DNA of 64,000 bases from DASWJZ01 sp963761005 (GCA_963761005.1 CAVXFK010000027.1:1054001-1118000), one strand, 5' to 3'. Positions 45,735 to 54,311 are shown, counted from the stretch's first letter. Numbers and translations: made by a program. The notes: generated by a model not told the origin, from the letters alone.

Positions 45735-47105
45735 GTGCCAAGCCTTCGATCTCTGCCCGACAATATCACGATCGACTGCGCCGTCGGCGAGTCGGTGCTT
45801 GAAGCTGCGCGCCGCGCGCATCTTCCGATCGCGCACGCCTGCGGCGGCAAGGCGAAGTGTTCGACCTGCCGCATCTGGATCCTGGAAGGCGCTGAAGCTT
45901 GTCCGGGCGAAGGCGCCGTAGAGCGTGAGCTGACCAGCCGACTGGGCCTGGCGGACAATATCCGTCTGGCGTGCCAGCTCCGCCCGACCGGCGACATCGC
46001 GTTCCGACGCCTCGTTCTCGACGAGACGGATCTCCGCATCGCAAACCAATTGCAGAGGCGCGCTGCCGCGAAGTCGGGCGAAGTGAAGCCCGTCGTTCTG
46101 TTCTTCTCAGATGTGGCCGGCTTCACGAGCTTCTCTGAGGCACTGACGCCCTACGACCTGATGTACCTTCTGAACCGGTATTTCGCGCAGGTTGGCGAGC
46201 TGATCGAGCGGAACGACGGCTATATCGACAAGTTCGTCGGCGACGGTTTGATGGCGATATTCGGCGTCGACGGCCAACCGGACGCGCCGATACGGTCGGT
46301 CAACGCCGCGCTGCAGACGCTTGCCGCTGTCGACCGCATGAAGCCGTTTTTCGCGTCGATGTATGGGATCGACTTCGATATCCGCATCGGACTGCACCTA
46401 GGCGATGCGGTGATCGGCTCGATAGGCTCGCCCGGGAATGAACGGCTGACCGCGATCGGCGATGCAGTCAATGTCGCGAGCCGCGTTGAAGCCGCTAACA
46501 AGGAAGCCGGGACTCGGCTGCTTATCTCCGAGGCGCTGTACGAGCGCGTCAAAGATGACGTCGAGATGACCGATTTCGTCCGCGTGCGGCTGCGCGGAAC
46601 CTCCGACCGCATCACGCTCTATGAGATCGCGAAGCTGCGCCCGGAGACCGAACGGGCGCTGAACGCCGCCGCCGCTCGCGAGACGATGCAACTCGGCGGC
46701 AAGACTTGGCATAAGGCCATACCTTCCGATTCCCTCGTCGACGGCGAGCCGAAGGTTCTCGAATTCAACAGCCTCTACGCAGTGCTTCTCAAGAAAGGCG
46801 AACAGATATTTGCCTTCAACAATGCCTGCCCCCACCTGAAGCTGCCGTTCTTCGAGGCAACGGCGACGGCGGAGGATCAGAAGCCCGGCAGCAGCATCGG
46901 CGGCACCGGCGTCATCAAATGCCGTTGGCACGAGAGCTGCTTCGATCTCACGTCGGGTGAGATCGTAAGCTGGTGCGAGGCGCTCAACGACGATGGAGTG
47001 TCTCCGGGTATGCCGATGCTGGGGGACATTTCGAAAAATCGCGCACCGCTTAGTCTGATCCCCTGGCGCGAGGAGGCGGGTCAGATCTGGCTCGCGCTCG
47101 ACTGA
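45735..47105 (+). CDS. Ferredoxin-adenylate cyclase-Rieske fusion protein
   Basis: 456 residues from GTG 45735; TTG 45672 gives 21 more, non-conserved. Three domains are readable. (1) Residues 1-95: plant-type [2Fe-2S] ferredoxin, ligands C36-x5-C42-x2-C45 and C80. (2) Residues about 115-300: class III nucleotide cyclase with metal Asp D126 (FFSDVAGFT) and D170 (FVGDGLMAIFG), adenine-type Lys in DKFVGD, and transition-state Asn246 and Arg250 (GDAVNVASR). (3) Residues about 320-456: Rieske-type [2Fe-2S] domain with C365-P-H367 and C396-R-W-H399. All catalytic and cluster residues are intact, so it should make cAMP under redox control. There is no signal peptide or membrane span. It follows the oxidoreductase by 73 nt and faces a GntR gene. 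Confidence 0.88.
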   Translation: MPSLRSLPDNITIDCAVGESVLEAARRAHLPIAHACGGKAKCSTCRIWILEGAEACPGEGAVERELTSRLGLADNIRLACQLRPTGDIAFRRLVLDETDLRIANQLQRRAAAKSGEVKPVVLFFSDVAGFTSFSEALTPYDLMYLLNRYFAQVGELIERNDGYIDKFVGDGLMAIFGVDGQPDAPIRSVNAALQTLAAVDRMKPFFASMYGIDFDIRIGLHLGDAVIGSIGSPGNERLTAIGDAVNVASRVEAANKEAGTRLLISEALYERVKDDVEMTDFVRVRLRGTSDRITLYEIAKLRPETERALNAAAARETMQLGGKTWHKAIPSDSLVDGEPKVLEFNSLYAVLLKKGEQIFAFNNACPHLKLPFFEATATAEDQKPGSSIGGTGVIKCRWHESCFDLTSGEIVSWCEALNDDGVSPGMPMLGDISKNRAPLSLIPWREEAGQIWLALD

Positions 47106-47151
47106 AGAAATAACGGCCCATACGAGCGCTGCACTGTGAAGTATCGGGAAT

Positions 47152-47847
47152 TCAGCCGCTCCCGGCGCCGCCAGCCTGCGCCATCAGCATCGAGAGATAG
47201 AGCGCCTTGGTCGGTTGAATGTGATCCACACAGATCTGGGACAATGCCCAGGCGTCCGTCCCGGCGAGAAGCTCCAGCATGATCCGATGATGGCGGCGTG
47301 ACGTCTCGAGATGCTCGGGATCGCCGAATGCCGACCCGCGGATGGCGTAGGTCAGGTCCATGTAGTTCTTCACAAGCTGCAGCAGAAGATCGTTGCCGCA
47401 GAGGCGAAACAGCTCCGTGTGAAAGAGGTCGTTCGTCTCGTGGATCAATTGCAGGTCGTCGGCGTCGACGGCCGCCTCGTATTCGGCGTTGATCGCCCGA
47501 AGCCTTTCGATCGCCGCGTCGGGGACAGGCAGCGGAATACGCAGCGCCGCCTGGCGCTGCAGGATTTCCCGCACGTCGTAGATCTGTCGGACCTCGTCCA
47601 CGTTGAACCGCCTTACCGTGACGCCGCGGTTCCTCTCCTTGACGACAATTCCGACGCGCTCGAGCCGGCCGAGCCCCTCGCGTACATGGTGGCGTGACGC
47701 GGAGAACCGCTCAGCCAGGTCCTCCTCGCGCAGCTTCGCGCCGGGCTTTAGGCGCCCAAGCACGATGTCGCGCTCAAGCATGCGGGCAATCTGCTCGGCC
47801 GCCGGGTCGCCGGACGGCAGCATGCCTGCCGGAATCGTTTCGCTCAT
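47152..47847 (-). CDS. GntR-family transcriptional regulator (FadR/FCD subgroup)
   Basis: 231 residues. N-terminal winged HTH (about 20-85: LREEDLAERFSASRHHVREGLGRLERVGIV) and C-terminal all-helical FCD domain (about 90-215) with metal-site-like ETNDLFHTELF and RRHHRIMLELL. FCD regulators bind organic or sugar acids and usually repress the divergent operon, here the RbsACB-type importer with cupin, aldolase and RidA. The ATG is at 47847. Its last 18 codons recur as a fragment at 36853-36925. Confidence 0.92.
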   Translation of the reverse strand: MSETIPAGMLPSGDPAAEQIARMLERDIVLGRLKPGAKLREEDLAERFSASRHHVREGLGRLERVGIVVKERNRGVTVRRFNVDEVRQIYDVREILQRQAALRIPLPVPDAAIERLRAINAEYEAAVDADDLQLIHETNDLFHTELFRLCGNDLLLQLVKNYMDLTYAIRGSAFGDPEHLETSRRHHRIMLELLAGTDAWALSQICVDHIQPTKALYLSMLMAQAGGAGSG

Positions 47848-47874
47848 CGTGCGCGCAACCTAGCCGAATGCAAC

Positions 47875-47886
47875 TTTGTTGACAAA
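47875..47886. promoter_or_regulatory. Candidate GntR operator
   Basis: tttgt-tg-acaaa is a perfect palindrome 28 nt upstream of the GntR start, with the TNGT...ACNA core typical of FadR-type operators. A related imperfect palindrome, taaaca-c-tgtttg, lies at 47941-47953 toward the importer. Both sit in the divergent promoter region. Confidence 0.45.
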
Positions 47887-48058
47887 CTTTACGTCCGATC
47901 CCTGATCCGACAGCCGCACGATACGATAAGATACTGTAGTTAAACACTGTTTGTTACGCGAGCGAGAAGAATTCCGCGACGCTATCACAAAATCGTCGAC
48001 AATCACGAAGGGGCTGCTACCATACGCCACGGGCGCAGGGCGTGACGTGGGGGAGGAC

Positions 48059-48133
48059 ATGCCGGCCATCGCGAGCGATGTCGGAAGCGAGCTAGGCGCT
48101 GCCAACGTCCATCAGGCAGCGGCGGCTTCGTAA
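48059..48133 (+). CDS. 24-codon leader ORF in frame with the downstream importer ATPase gene
   Basis: ATG 48059 has a strong ribosome site (GGGGGAGG, 4 nt away) and encodes MPAIASDVGSELGAANVHQ and five more residues before TAA. After the stop comes one codon (GCC) and then the ATG of the ATPase gene at 48137, in the same frame. That ATG has no visible ribosome site of its own. Either a leader peptide with re-initiation, or the true N-terminus of the ATPase interrupted by one nonsense change. Confidence 0.5.
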   Translation: MPAIASDVGSELGAANVHQAAAAS

Positions 48134-48136
48134 GCC

Positions 48137-49687
48137 ATGACGCCGGCGCTGTTCGCTGCCCCAACCGACGCCCCCGGCGCGACGACCGGCCGGCCCGCTG
48201 TCTCGTTGCGCGCGATTTCCAAAAGCTTCGGCGCGACCCGCGCTGTCGACGGCGTCGACCTCGATCTCGAGCTTGGCGAGGTGCATGGGCTGGTCGGCGA
48301 GAATGGCGCCGGCAAGTCGACCTTCATGCGGATTCTGGCCGGCACTTTTGCCGACTACGAGGGCGAGATCTTCCTTGACGGCGAAAGAGTGTTGCTGACG
48401 ACTCCGGCACAGGCGCGCGCCCACGGCGTCGCCCTTGTCCATCAGGAGCTCAGCCTTCTGCCCGAGCTCTCGGTCGCGGAGAACATCTTCCTCGGCCGCG
48501 AGCCGCGCTCGAAGCTCCCCGGCTTCATCAGCAGACGCCCGATCGAGCAGGCGGCAAGCCGCGTGCTTCGCGAATGCGGCATCGCGCTCGATCCCGCAGC
48601 GCGGATCGATCATCTGAGCATTGCCGAGCGTCAGCTGGTTGAGATCGTGAAGGGCGTGTCGGCGTCGCCGCGCGTCTTGATCCTCGACGAGCCGACCTCG
48701 TCGCTGACGGTGCATGAGATACGAGAGCTCTTCGCCATCGTGCGCCGGCTCGCGGCAATGGGGACCGCCGTCGTCTATATTTCGCACAAGCTCGACGAGG
48801 TCTTCGCGCTGACCGACCGTGTGACGGTCCTCCGCGACGGACGGAAGATCGCGAGCCGGCCGACCAGCGAGTGGACCGAAGCCGCGCTCGTCCGCGCCAT
48901 GGTCGGGCGCGATCTTTCGGCGCTGTTCCCGCATACGCCGATCACGCCGGGCGCGGTGCGGATCGAGGCGACGGAGCTTGAGCGGCGCGGCGTGTTCGGT
49001 CCGGTGACGCTCACCGTTCGCGCCGGCGAGATCGTCGGGCTCTATGGGATCATCGGCTCCGGACGATCGGAGCTCGCGGAGGCGCTTTTCGGGCTTGCGC
49101 CGGCCGATGCGGGGACGATCCGGATCGACGGTGAGCCGGTGTCGATCCGCTCGCCCGGCAGGGCGCTTCGCGTCGGCATCGCGATGTCGCCTGAGGATCG
49201 GCACGCACGCGGGCTCGTGCCGATGCTTTCGGTCGGCGAGAACATGTCGCTCGGCGCGCTCGGGCAGTTCACCTCGCTCGGCTTTGTCAAGCGGCGAAGC
49301 GAGCGCGCCGAAGTCCGCAATTTTCTCGCGGCCCTTCTGGTGCGCGCGCAGTCACCGGCGCAGGAGGTTTCTGCTCTGTCGGGCGGCAATCAGCAGAAGG
49401 TAGTGATCGGTCGCTCACTGATGTCGCGGCCGCGCGTCCTGATCCTCGACGAGCCGACGCGCGGCATCGATGTCGTTGCCAAGGCGGAGGTCCACGGCAC
49501 CATCGACCGGCTCGCGCATCAAGGACTAGCCGTCCTGCTCATATCGTCGGAGCTTCCCGAGATTCTCGGCATGAGCGATCGCATCCTGGTGATGCGGGAC
49601 GGCATTCTGGTTGGCTCCGTCGCGCGCGGCGAGGCGACCGAAGAGAAGCTTGTCGCGATGGCCGCGGGTGCGAGCCATGATGACTGA
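48137..49687 (+). CDS. Sugar ABC transporter ATP-binding protein (RbsA/MglA type)
   Basis: 516 residues with two ATPase modules. First module: Walker A GENGAGKST, Walker B LILDEPTSSL; second: modified P-loop GIIGSGRSE, signature LSGGNQQKVVIGRSL and Walker B LILDEPTRGID. This is the RbsA/XylG/MglA pattern where the second site is degenerate. ATG 48137 lacks a ribosome site and follows an in-frame 24-codon leader. Overlaps the permease start by about 10 nt. Powers uptake of a monosaccharide or sugar acid through the next two gene products. Confidence 0.93.
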   Translation: MTPALFAAPTDAPGATTGRPAVSLRAISKSFGATRAVDGVDLDLELGEVHGLVGENGAGKSTFMRILAGTFADYEGEIFLDGERVLLTTPAQARAHGVALVHQELSLLPELSVAENIFLGREPRSKLPGFISRRPIEQAASRVLRECGIALDPAARIDHLSIAERQLVEIVKGVSASPRVLILDEPTSSLTVHEIRELFAIVRRLAAMGTAVVYISHKLDEVFALTDRVTVLRDGRKIASRPTSEWTEAALVRAMVGRDLSALFPHTPITPGAVRIEATELERRGVFGPVTLTVRAGEIVGLYGIIGSGRSELAEALFGLAPADAGTIRIDGEPVSIRSPGRALRVGIAMSPEDRHARGLVPMLSVGENMSLGALGQFTSLGFVKRRSERAEVRNFLAALLVRAQSPAQEVSALSGGNQQKVVIGRSLMSRPRVLILDEPTRGIDVVAKAEVHGTIDRLAHQGLAVLLISSELPEILGMSDRILVMRDGILVGSVARGEATEEKLVAMAAGASHDD

Positions 49688-50666
49688 GACGGCGCCACAT
49701 CCCACGCGCGGCGCCGCGATGGGAGCGACGCTGCTCCGCGAATACGGCATCTACATCGCGCTTGCCGTCCTTATCGCCTACTTCTCGGTCCGCGTTCCCG
49801 AGTTCCGCACCTGGGACAACGCGCTCCTCATACTCCTGCAGGTCTCCGTGATCGGCATCATCGCCGTCGGCATGACGTTTGCGATTATCACGGCAGGTAT
49901 CGACCTCTCGGTCGGCTCGCTCCTTGCGGTCGCCGGGATCATGTCCGGGCTTTTTGCCCAACGTGATCCGACGGCGGCGAACATGCTGCTCGCGTTCGGC
50001 ACGCCGATTGTCGTCGGCCTGATCGGAGGCGCGGTCAACGGAGCGATCATCGCGGGCGCCGGCGTCAATCCGCTGATCGTGACACTCGGCACGCTGACCG
50101 CGTTCCGCGGCTTCGTCGTCTGGTATCGGGTCAATCCGATCTACAATCTGCAGCCCTATTACAGCGTCATTGGCCAGGGCACGCTCTTCGGCATCCCGAT
50201 ACCCGCGCTCGTCCTGGGGCTGGTCGGCGTTGTCGCCTGGATCGTGCTCAGCTTCACGCGCTTCGGGCGTTACGTCTACGCCGTCGGCGGCAACCGCGAA
50301 GCGGCGCGCGCGGCGGGAATAAATGTCGGGCTGGTGACCTTCGCGGTCTACGTGATCAGCGGCCTTTGCGTCGGGATAGCGGCGCTGCTCTTCACGTCGC
50401 GCCTGATGGCGGCGCAGGCGATCTCCGGCCAGGGGTTCGAGCTGCAGGCGATCGCCGCTGCGGTCGTGGGCGGTGCGTCGCTCTTCGGCGGCCGGGGAAA
50501 GATCAGCAACACGATCGTGGGCGCCCTGATCATGGGCGTCCTCTTCAACGGCTTCGTCATGCTCGACGTGCCGCAGCCAATTCAACAGATGGCCATCGGG
50601 GTGATCATCATCGCTGCCGTCTGGCTGGACGGGTTCCTGCGCAAGCGGCGGCGGAGAACCCGATGA
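49677..50666 (+). CDS. Sugar ABC transporter permease (RbsC type)
   Basis: 329 residues from ATG 49677 (ATG 49680 is adjacent). About ten membrane helices; RbsC family parts include GIDLSVGSLLAVAGI, NPLIVTLGTLTAFRGFV and YAVGGNREAARAAGINV. It overlaps the ATPase gene. The binding protein follows 94 nt later, giving the order ATPase-permease-binding protein. Confidence 0.93.
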   Translation: MMTETAPHPTRGAAMGATLLREYGIYIALAVLIAYFSVRVPEFRTWDNALLILLQVSVIGIIAVGMTFAIITAGIDLSVGSLLAVAGIMSGLFAQRDPTAANMLLAFGTPIVVGLIGGAVNGAIIAGAGVNPLIVTLGTLTAFRGFVVWYRVNPIYNLQPYYSVIGQGTLFGIPIPALVLGLVGVVAWIVLSFTRFGRYVYAVGGNREAARAAGINVGLVTFAVYVISGLCVGIAALLFTSRLMAAQAISGQGFELQAIAAAVVGGASLFGGRGKISNTIVGALIMGVLFNGFVMLDVPQPIQQMAIGVIIIAAVWLDGFLRKRRRRTR

Positions 50667-50760
50667 GGCGGCTGACGGAGGGCTTCGGGTTTTCGCGGAT
50701 GGAGAAGGCGGGCGGGAGTTTCACCGCAGGCGTTCTCTAGAGAGTGGAGGGAGAGAGAGA

Positions 50761-51711
50761 ATGAAGACGAGTCTTGCATTGACCACCGCGGCCGTGGCCG
50801 CGCTTGCCATTGTCTCGGGCGGACCTACGCGCGCCGAAACGATCGGCATTTCGTACCAGAACCTGGCGTTCCCCTACGTTGCGGCGCTTCAAAAGGCGGC
50901 TGAGAACGCCTGCAAGGCGCTCGGCGTCGACTGCATCGAGACCGATGCGGTGAACGACACGAACAAAGAGCTCTCGAACGTGGAGAGCATGCTGGCGAAG
51001 GGCGTCGATTGCCTTGCCTTCGAGGCGGCGAGTCTCGACGCGTCGGTCGCCTCCATCCAGGCGGCCAACAAGAAGGGCGTTCCGGTCGTTCAGTTCAACG
51101 GCAAGGCGAGCGGCGGCGACTACGTCACCTTCATCGGCTCCGAGCAGACCGATTCCGGCATCAAGCTCGGTCAGTTCCTGGAGGGGCTCTACAAGAAGCT
51201 CGGCAAGGACAAGCTCCGCGGCGTCTATCTGCGCGGCGTGGCAGGTCAGATCACCGACATCGCGCGGAACGACGGGTTGAAGAACTACCTCGGCTCGGCG
51301 GGCCTCGGCGACAAGATCGAGTTCGTCGAACAATACGCCGACTACGATCGCGGCAAGGCGCAGTCGGTGACGGAGAGCATCCTCACCAAGGACAAGAACT
51401 ACGACTTCATCGTCGCCAACAACGACGACATGATCCTTGGCGCGCTGCAGGTCGTGAAGCAGTTCGGGCTGAAGATGCCGATGGCCGGCGTCGACGGCCT
51501 TCCGGAGTCCCTTGCGGACATCAAGGCCGGCGATCTCTCCGCCACGGTGTTCCAGGACCCGGAAGGGCAGGGCGGTGGCGGCGTCTGGGGATGCTACCTC
51601 GCCACGAAGGGCGTCAAGCTTCCTAAGGAGCTTCTGATCCCCTTCACGCTGGTGACATCCGACAACGTCGATGACTTCGTCGCGATCGCAAACCGCGTCT
51701 ACGTAAAGTAA
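50761..51711 (+). CDS. Sugar ABC transporter substrate-binding protein (RbsB type)
   Basis: 316 residues. Sec signal peptide (ALTTAAVAALAIVSGGPTRA, cleaved near residue 23). The mature part is a type-I periplasmic binding fold, with IGISYQNLAFPYVAALQKAAENA at its start, and the family segment GVDCLAFEAASLDA and VAGVDGLPESLADI. ATG 50761 is preceded by GGAGGGAGAG. A 13-bp hairpin follows. Cargo unknown; aldolase, cupin and RidA downstream suggest a sugar acid or keto-sugar. Confidence 0.93.
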   Translation: MKTSLALTTAAVAALAIVSGGPTRAETIGISYQNLAFPYVAALQKAAENACKALGVDCIETDAVNDTNKELSNVESMLAKGVDCLAFEAASLDASVASIQAANKKGVPVVQFNGKASGGDYVTFIGSEQTDSGIKLGQFLEGLYKKLGKDKLRGVYLRGVAGQITDIARNDGLKNYLGSAGLGDKIEFVEQYADYDRGKAQSVTESILTKDKNYDFIVANNDDMILGALQVVKQFGLKMPMAGVDGLPESLADIKAGDLSATVFQDPEGQGGGGVWGCYLATKGVKLPKELLIPFTLVTSDNVDDFVAIANRVYVK

Positions 51712-51726
51712 GAGAGCGGTCGAGCC

Positions 51727-51754
51727 CGGATGCCGGAGCTTGCTCCGGCATCCG
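51727..51754 (+). promoter_or_regulatory. GC-rich hairpin after the binding-protein gene
   Basis: cggatgccggagc (51727-51739) and its perfect complement (51742-51754) make a 13-bp inverted repeat around tt, 15 nt past the binding-protein stop and 55 nt before the cupin gene. No T run. It may limit read-through or protect the importer mRNA. Confidence 0.8.
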
Positions 51755-51808
51755 TCCCGACAGCGCGCACGCCAAGATACCCAGGCCAAGATTCCAAGGA
51801 GGCAGTCC

Positions 51809-52192
51809 ATGGACATCCGCTCGATTGAACAGGTTCCGGCCTCGCCTGAGCATCAGGGGACGGTTCCCGTCTGGTGGCTGTTCAAACCGCGCGAGATGCG
51901 CGACGAGACGGTCGGCGGACACCTTGAGCTTGTGAGCGAGTTCGAGGTGATGGGCGGCGGCGAGGTGCATCCGCACAGCCATCCGACCTTCGAGTTCTAC
52001 TACGTGCTCTCCGGTCGCGGCATCATGGTCATCGAGGGGGAGACCGCTGAGATTCGACAGGGTGACCTCGTGAAGATTCCGCCGAATGCGGTCCACAGCC
52101 TGAAACCCGTCAGCCCGAATGCCTCGATCCGCTGTCTCGCCTTCGCCGTCGCCGTCAAGGATGCGCCGGTGATCGACTACTCCTCGAACTGA
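51809..52192 (+). CDS. Cupin-domain protein
   Basis: 127 residues, a single small beta-barrel. Metal motif GGGEVHPHSHPTFEFYYVLSGRG (G-x5-H-x-H-x3-4-E-x6-G) and second motif GDLVKIPPNAVHSL are complete, so it should bind a metal. Small cupins in sugar operons act as isomerases, epimerases or sensors. ATG 51809 has AAGGAGG 6 nt upstream. Part of the importer transcript, after the hairpin. Confidence 0.9.
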   Translation: MDIRSIEQVPASPEHQGTVPVWWLFKPREMRDETVGGHLELVSEFEVMGGGEVHPHSHPTFEFYYVLSGRGIMVIEGETAEIRQGDLVKIPPNAVHSLKPVSPNASIRCLAFAVAVKDAPVIDYSSN

Positions 52193-52231
52193 GACGCGTC
52201 CGCCAACGAAGCCTTGAAGGAGCGCAAGACC

Positions 52232-53245
52232 TTGCCGCCGACGATCTATGCCGGCTTCGCGGGAGACACTGATCCAGGGCGGTTTGTGAGCTCGGGGCTC
52301 TATCGCTGCCGCGACGGTGGCACCTGGGAGCGAATCGACGGTGCTTTCGCACCAAAGCCCGAAGTGCACGCGATAGTCTCCGATCCGACCCGCGCCAGTC
52401 ACATCACGATCGCGACGCAATCGGGCATCTTCCGAAGCGACGACGCGGGCGACACCTGGCGGCAACTCGCGGCGCCCGCTCCGGAGCTTGCCGTGTGGTC
52501 GCTTCTTATCGATCCGACGGACCGAGATACCATGTACGCGGGCTACGAGCCCTCTGCGATCTTCCGGACGCGCGACGGCGGCGCGACATGGGAGCCGCTT
52601 CCGGTCGCCGGCGACTATCCGTCGATAACGGACGCGCCGGAATTCCCGAAGCGCGTGACCGCGATCGCCGTCGATCCGGCCGATCCTGCAGCGATCTATG
52701 CGAGCCTCGAGATCGGTGGCCTCTTGAGAAGCCTCGACGGCGGTGCCTCGTGGGAGGCGGCAATCGACGGCGTCTATGTCGTTGAAGACTCCGTCGACCT
52801 TCACGCCGTTGTCGTCAGCCCGTCGAAACCCGGCATCGTGACGATCACGACCCGGGTCGGCACGTTCCAGAGCAAGGATCGCGGCCATCACTGGAAGAAG
52901 CTTGGTGTTCCGGCGCTGCGGGAGAAGGGCTCCTACTGCCGTGCGCTGACCTATGCGCCCGGACACCCCGAGAGGCTCTATGTGGGTGCCGGCAACGACT
53001 TCGACGGCGACAAGGGGGCGCTCTTTGTCAGCGATGACAACGGCGCCGCATGGCGCGAGATCGAGCTGCCCGGTCCGATGAAAAGCACGGTGTTCGCCAT
53101 CGCCGTCAACGCGCGCCATCCCGACTGCATCTACTGCTCGACGAAGAACGGCGGCGTGTTCGGCTCGCACGATGGCGGGCGGTCGTGGCGCTACATGCCT
53201 CTGCCGGTGGGCGCCGGCCACGTCTTCGCGCTCGCCATGGATTGA
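52232..53245 (+). CDS. Seven-Asp-box beta-propeller protein (BNR/sialidase-like fold)
   Basis: 337 residues from TTG 52232, which has GAAGGAG about 9 nt upstream; TTG 52214 is less well placed. Seven Asp-box repeats of the form S/R-x-D-x-G-x-x-W are visible along the chain: RDGGTWERI, DDAGDTWRQL, RDGGATWEPL, LDGGASWEAA, KDRGHHWKKL, DDNGAAWREI and HDGGRSWRYM. This predicts a complete seven-bladed propeller. There is no signal peptide, so it is probably cytoplasmic. Related proteins are annotated as glycosyl hydrolases or sortilin/VPS10-like, but I see no sialidase catalytic Arg triad or signature. It may be a sugar lactonase-like or binding protein for this pathway. Confidence 0.82.
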   Translation: MPPTIYAGFAGDTDPGRFVSSGLYRCRDGGTWERIDGAFAPKPEVHAIVSDPTRASHITIATQSGIFRSDDAGDTWRQLAAPAPELAVWSLLIDPTDRDTMYAGYEPSAIFRTRDGGATWEPLPVAGDYPSITDAPEFPKRVTAIAVDPADPAAIYASLEIGGLLRSLDGGASWEAAIDGVYVVEDSVDLHAVVVSPSKPGIVTITTRVGTFQSKDRGHHWKKLGVPALREKGSYCRALTYAPGHPERLYVGAGNDFDGDKGALFVSDDNGAAWREIELPGPMKSTVFAIAVNARHPDCIYCSTKNGGVFGSHDGGRSWRYMPLPVGAGHVFALAMD

Positions 53246-53259
53246 GGAGTGCGCGGCGG

Positions 53260-53964
53260 ATGAACAATTCACTCAAACAGAAGCTCAAGCGCGACGAGGT
53301 CGTCGTCGTCGTCAATCCCGATCACCCGTCACCGTCGTTGACCGAATTCGTGGCGGGCCTCGGGTTCGATGGCGTCTTCATCGACTGCGAGCACGGCATG
53401 GCGACCGTCGAGCGTGTGCAGGAGATGTGCCGAGCCGCGCGGGCGGCCGGCGTGCAGTCGGTCGTGCGGCCGGAACACGACGCGCCGCACCTCCTGACGC
53501 GTTATCTCGACGCCGGAGCCGACGGGCTGATGGTGCCGCACATTGAAACCTCGGCCGCCGCGCGCCAGATCGTCGATACCGTGCGCTACGCGCGCCCCAA
53601 GGACTTCGGCGACAAGCTGATCATCGCGATGGTGGAGTCCGTGGCAGCCATCGACATCATCCCCGAGCTGCTCGCGGTTGAGGGCATCGACGTCTATTTT
53701 ATCGGCCCAAGCGACCTGTCGAGCTCGATGGGCTATCCCGGCCAGGCGCATCACCCAGAGGTGAAGGCCATGGTGAAGCGCGCGATCGGCGCAATCCGGG
53801 CAGGCGGCAAGCAGGCCGGCACGCTCGTCGTCACAGCAACCGCCGCGGAGTTCGTCGAAGCCGGGGCCCGGTATCTCTACGAGCACGCGAACAACTTCAT
53901 GACGAGCGGGGCGCGCGAGTTTCGAGGTCACCTTGACGGCCGGGAGGCCGGGAGCCACGCATGA
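53260..53964 (+). CDS. HpcH/HpaI-family aldolase
   Basis: 234 residues. Class II pyruvate aldolase parts: GFDGVFIDCEHGMATVERVQ (metal/base region), catalytic-type Arg in QSVVRPEHD, GADGLMVPHIET, MVESVAAI (metal Glu) and FIGPSDLSSSMGYPG. Such enzymes split 2-keto-3-deoxy sugar acids or hydroxy-keto diacids into pyruvate and an aldehyde. ATG 53260 with GCGGCGGA before it. It is part of the RbsACB-cupin-propeller operon and overlaps the RidA gene by 4 nt, which fits a sugar-acid breakdown route. Confidence 0.92.
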   Translation: MNNSLKQKLKRDEVVVVVNPDHPSPSLTEFVAGLGFDGVFIDCEHGMATVERVQEMCRAARAAGVQSVVRPEHDAPHLLTRYLDAGADGLMVPHIETSAAARQIVDTVRYARPKDFGDKLIIAMVESVAAIDIIPELLAVEGIDVYFIGPSDLSSSMGYPGQAHHPEVKAMVKRAIGAIRAGGKQAGTLVVTATAAEFVEAGARYLYEHANNFMTSGAREFRGHLDGREAGSHA

Positions 53965-54311
53965 AGATTGAACGCCGTCACGTCGGTCCACGCATGAGCC
54001 AGGTCGTCATTCATGACGGCACCGTCTATCTTGCCGGTCAGGTCGCGGACGATCCGGTTCCCTCGGTCGCCGACCAGACGCGGCAGGTCCTCGCCAAGAT
54101 CGACCGCCTTCTCGCCGAAGCCGGCAGCGACAAGACGAAGTTGCTGTCGGCGAATGTCTGGCTCGCCGACATCCGAGCATTCGAGGAAATGAACAAGGTT
54201 TGGGACGAATGGGTGGCGCCCGACAATCCGCCGGCCCGCGCCACTGTCGAGGCCGCTCTCGCGCGGCCCGCCAACCTCGTCGAAATCATGGTGGTCGCGG
54301 CGAGGAACTGA
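53961..54311 (+). CDS. RidA/YjgF-family protein
   Basis: 116 residues, one RidA domain. Family parts: HDGTVYLAGQVADDPVPSVADQTRQVLAKID, VWLADIRAFEEMNKVWDEWV and the conserved R-ATVEAALARPANLVEIMVVA (Arg about 84, Glu about 107-110). RidA proteins hydrolyse reactive enamines/imines to keto acids and ammonia. ATG overlaps the aldolase stop. It probably clears an imine or acts on a keto-acid intermediate in the pathway. Confidence 0.93.
   Translation: MKIERRHVGPRMSQVVIHDGTVYLAGQVADDPVPSVADQTRQVLAKIDRLLAEAGSDKTKLLSANVWLADIRAFEEMNKVWDEWVAPDNPPARATVEAALARPANLVEIMVVAARN

Noticed and set aside
44114..46126. 670-codon minus-strand frame crossing three plus-strand genes
   Set aside because: It spans gene boundaries and is antisense to SIS, Gfo/Idh and cyclase genes.
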